A stretch of 5,674 nt of DNA. Source: Prevotellaceae bacterium. GTDB taxonomy: Bacteria > Bacteroidota > Bacteroidia > Bacteroidales > UBA932. The stretch covers positions 1-5,674 of the forward strand of contig JAITSM010000125.1 of NCBI GenBank assembly GCA_031287815.1. The letters are read 5' to 3'. The position numbers and the translations under genes were made by a program. Below the pieces are notes generated by a model. That model was not told where the DNA came from. It ran no database searches and was given only the letters and a program-made list of their open reading frames with translations. Shown in pieces: positions 5,583-5,674 of this stretch. The first letter of the stretch is position 1. The number at the start of each line of letters is the position of its first letter.

Positions 5583-5674
5583 GGGAAGATACATAGCGCG
5601 AGCTATTACTTTGTAAGGTTCGTCAAAGTTAAGCAATTTTCTTGGTCTTCGATTGAGTTTGTATTGTATGTTTT
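5571..5674 (-). CDS. IS30-family transposase, C-terminal fragment
   Basis: The last 33 codons plus a TGA stop (5573-5571) of a gene whose body lies beyond the right edge. The translated end contains NRRPRKLLNF followed by EPYKVI, which matches the conserved N-x-RPRK-x-L-x-(F/Y)-x-x-P-x-x-V tail after the DDE catalytic core of IS30-family transposases. The enzyme cuts and joins the IS ends. Catalytic residues are not in the window, so whether the copy is intact cannot be judged. The tail after the motif (ARAMYLPGCI) is less typical, since family members often end in a short hydrophobic VAL-type stretch. The codon at the right edge is incomplete only because the window ends. Confidence 0.8.
   Translation of the reverse strand, partial: NIQYKLNRRPRKLLNFDEPYKVIARAMYLPGCI

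Larger units (their letters stand above)
5557..5674 (-). mobile_element. IS30-family insertion sequence, terminal part (runs off the right edge)
   Basis: The outer end is placed at about 5557, where the sequence GTAGATTCAA (5558-5567) followed by TCAAATGCAAC (5571-5581) resembles the IS30-type terminal inverted repeat, recalled as beginning TGTAGATTCAA with GCAAC further in. The transposase stop codon (5571-5573) falls within this repeat, as is usual at the right end of IS30 elements. Only about 118 bp are in the window, so the other end, the length and the target duplication cannot be assessed. It sits roughly 355 bp after parC and points toward it. Confidence 0.75.

Overview
The window is a chromosomal segment from a member of the Bacteroidota, most likely Bacteroidales. 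This rests on the adjacent topoisomerase IV genes with Bacteroidota-type signatures (ParE with EGDSASGS, ParC with HPHGDASIGD and APRYIEARL), on TAnnTTTG-type -7 promoter boxes, on the absence of clear Shine-Dalgarno sequences at the gene starts, and on an AT-rich, repeat-filled intergenic style. The exact genus cannot be told from the sequence.

Layout. Positions 1-641 are non-coding. They hold a perfect 10-bp hairpin near the left edge, a candidate leftward promoter, and a roughly 350-bp composite palindromic repeat block (212-560). That block has heptanucleotide tandem arrays as outer arms, two inverted copies of a REP-like hairpin element inside them, and a GC-rich central hairpin. A -7 box sits just downstream, ahead of parE (642-2510). 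parC (2565-5201) follows after 54 bp on the same strand. Together the two genes encode the complete topoisomerase IV heterotetramer (ATPase/Toprim subunit and DNA-cleaving subunit) that decatenates replicated chromosomes. The last part of parC runs into an intergenic-type tandem repeat, apparently because a 7-T run carries the frame past a TAG stop.

Positions 5202-5556 are non-coding. They contain another heptamer array, a textbook Bacteroidota promoter (TTTG, 19 bp, TACCTTTG) with no intact gene behind it, and small degenerate repeats. From about 5557 to the right edge lies the end of an IS30-family insertion sequence: an inverted-repeat terminus starting GTAGATTCAA and the last 33 codons of its transposase, on the minus strand and cut by the window edge.

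The coding part is ordinary housekeeping sequence. The features worth attention are in the flanks: the repeat architecture, the repeat-encoded tail of ParC, and the promoter left without a gene beside the insertion sequence. I found no CRISPR array, rRNA or tRNA, and no evidence of a wholly new multi-gene system.
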